DNA of 5,034 nt from Sutterella sp. Its GTDB lineage: Bacteria > Pseudomonadota > Gammaproteobacteria > Burkholderiales > Burkholderiaceae_F. The DNA is taken from the NCBI GenBank assembly GCA_020025915.1, contig JAHHRH010000082.1, forward strand, positions 1 to 5,034, in the 5' to 3' direction. Shown here in pieces: positions 4,757-5,034 of this stretch. Within the stretch, counting starts at the first letter, position 1. Each line of letters starts with the position of its first letter. The notes beneath the pieces are model-generated. The model was given only the letters and a program-made list of their open reading frames with translations, did no database searches and had not been told where the DNA came from. A program made the position numbers and the translations under genes.

Positions 4757-5034
4757 ATAGCTTTGCTTAGAGGCCTCAAACGTGCCTTCAGCACGCGCCT
4801 TGGCTTCACGTAAGATCGCTCGCAAAAAGAAGAGACTCAGCAACGTGGCCGCCACATCCGCCAAGGGTTGTGCGGCCGCTAAGCCAATCAGGCCATAATA
4901 ATTTGGCAACACCACAATCAAAGGCAAAAAGCATAAGCCTTGACGTAAGCTTGACAACAAGCTCGCCACTTTCGCTCGACCTAACCTGCATCTTGCAAGC
5001 TCCGCTAACAACGCCAGAAATCCGGTAGCAATGG
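4748..5034 (-). CDS. MATE-family multidrug/cation antiporter, C-terminal part (runs off right edge)
   Basis: The minus-strand frame is open from the right edge to a TAG at 4748-4750, giving about 95 codons. The segment GRAKVASLLSSLRQGLCFLP followed by LIVVLPNYYGLIGLAAAQPL and ADVAATLLSLFFL is typical of the last two transmembrane helices of MATE (DinF/MepA-like) exporters. Features are the RQ after the cytoplasmic loop, the LP...YGL.G turn and the (A)QP.AD helix start. A charged tail of about 20 residues (REAKARAEGTFEASK) follows, as expected for the cytoplasmic C-terminus. Such proteins expel cationic drugs or metabolites in exchange for Na+ or H+. The N-terminal ten helices are outside the window, so substrate and integrity are unknown. 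Just upstream of GRAKVA (about 4975-5005) the residues ELARCRL do not look like the usual family wording; see the findings for a possible local frame disturbance. It is not obviously connected with the pan operon. Confidence 0.75.
   Translation of the reverse strand, partial: IATGFLALLAELARCRLGRAKVASLLSSLRQGLCFLPLIVVLPNYYGLIGLAAAQPLADVAATLLSLFFLRAILREAKARAEGTFEASKQSYSE

Noticed and set aside
1..5034. CRISPR arrays, tRNA or rRNA genes, known riboswitches
   Set aside because: No regularly spaced repeats, cloverleaf-like segments, rRNA-like sequence or recognisable riboswitch core was seen on either strand.

Overview
The window is bacterial DNA of moderate GC content. Its centre is a tight four-gene operon on the + strand (1204-4168) for making pantothenate (vitamin B5, the precursor of coenzyme A). 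The order is a DUF2520/Rossmann-type reductase (PanG-like ketopantoate reductase), panB, panC and panD. Spacing is minimal: a 4-bp ATGA overlap, then gaps of 2 and 3 bp. The operon ends in a strong hairpin terminator at 4196-4245. PanB and PanC make and join the pantoate branch, PanD supplies beta-alanine, and the PanG-like protein is the obvious candidate for reducing ketopantoate to pantoate, because no classical panE is present. The window therefore probably encodes every step from 2-ketoisovalerate and aspartate to pantothenate.

The left flank (1-748) looks like accessory or decayed DNA. The first 225 bases encode, on the minus strand, the N-terminus of a TnpB-type (IS200/IS605 OrfB) RNA-guided nuclease that runs off the left edge. 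About 200 bp later, facing the other way, lies a 3' remnant of pepT (peptidase T) that has only the last quarter of the protein. This arrangement suggests that an IS605-family insertion or associated deletion destroyed pepT. From 749 to 1203 there is an AT-richer non-coding stretch. It holds a possible pepT terminator, a perfect 11-bp direct repeat and weak promoter-like sequences, and presumably carries the control region of the pan operon.

On the right (4246-5034), after the terminator, a small acidic orphan protein of 96 aa (4466-4756) follows a control region with a 9-bp repeat at 22-bp spacing. It meets, tail to tail with a 9-bp overlap, the 3' end of a minus-strand MATE-family multidrug exporter that leaves the window on the right.

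The host cannot be named from the sequence alone. From memory, the PanB/PanC/PanD wording resembles Firmicutes-type and anaerobe-type proteins (for example KSSRN rather than MSSRN in PanC), whereas the TnpB N-terminus resembles elements I associate with Proteobacteria. Both impressions are weak.
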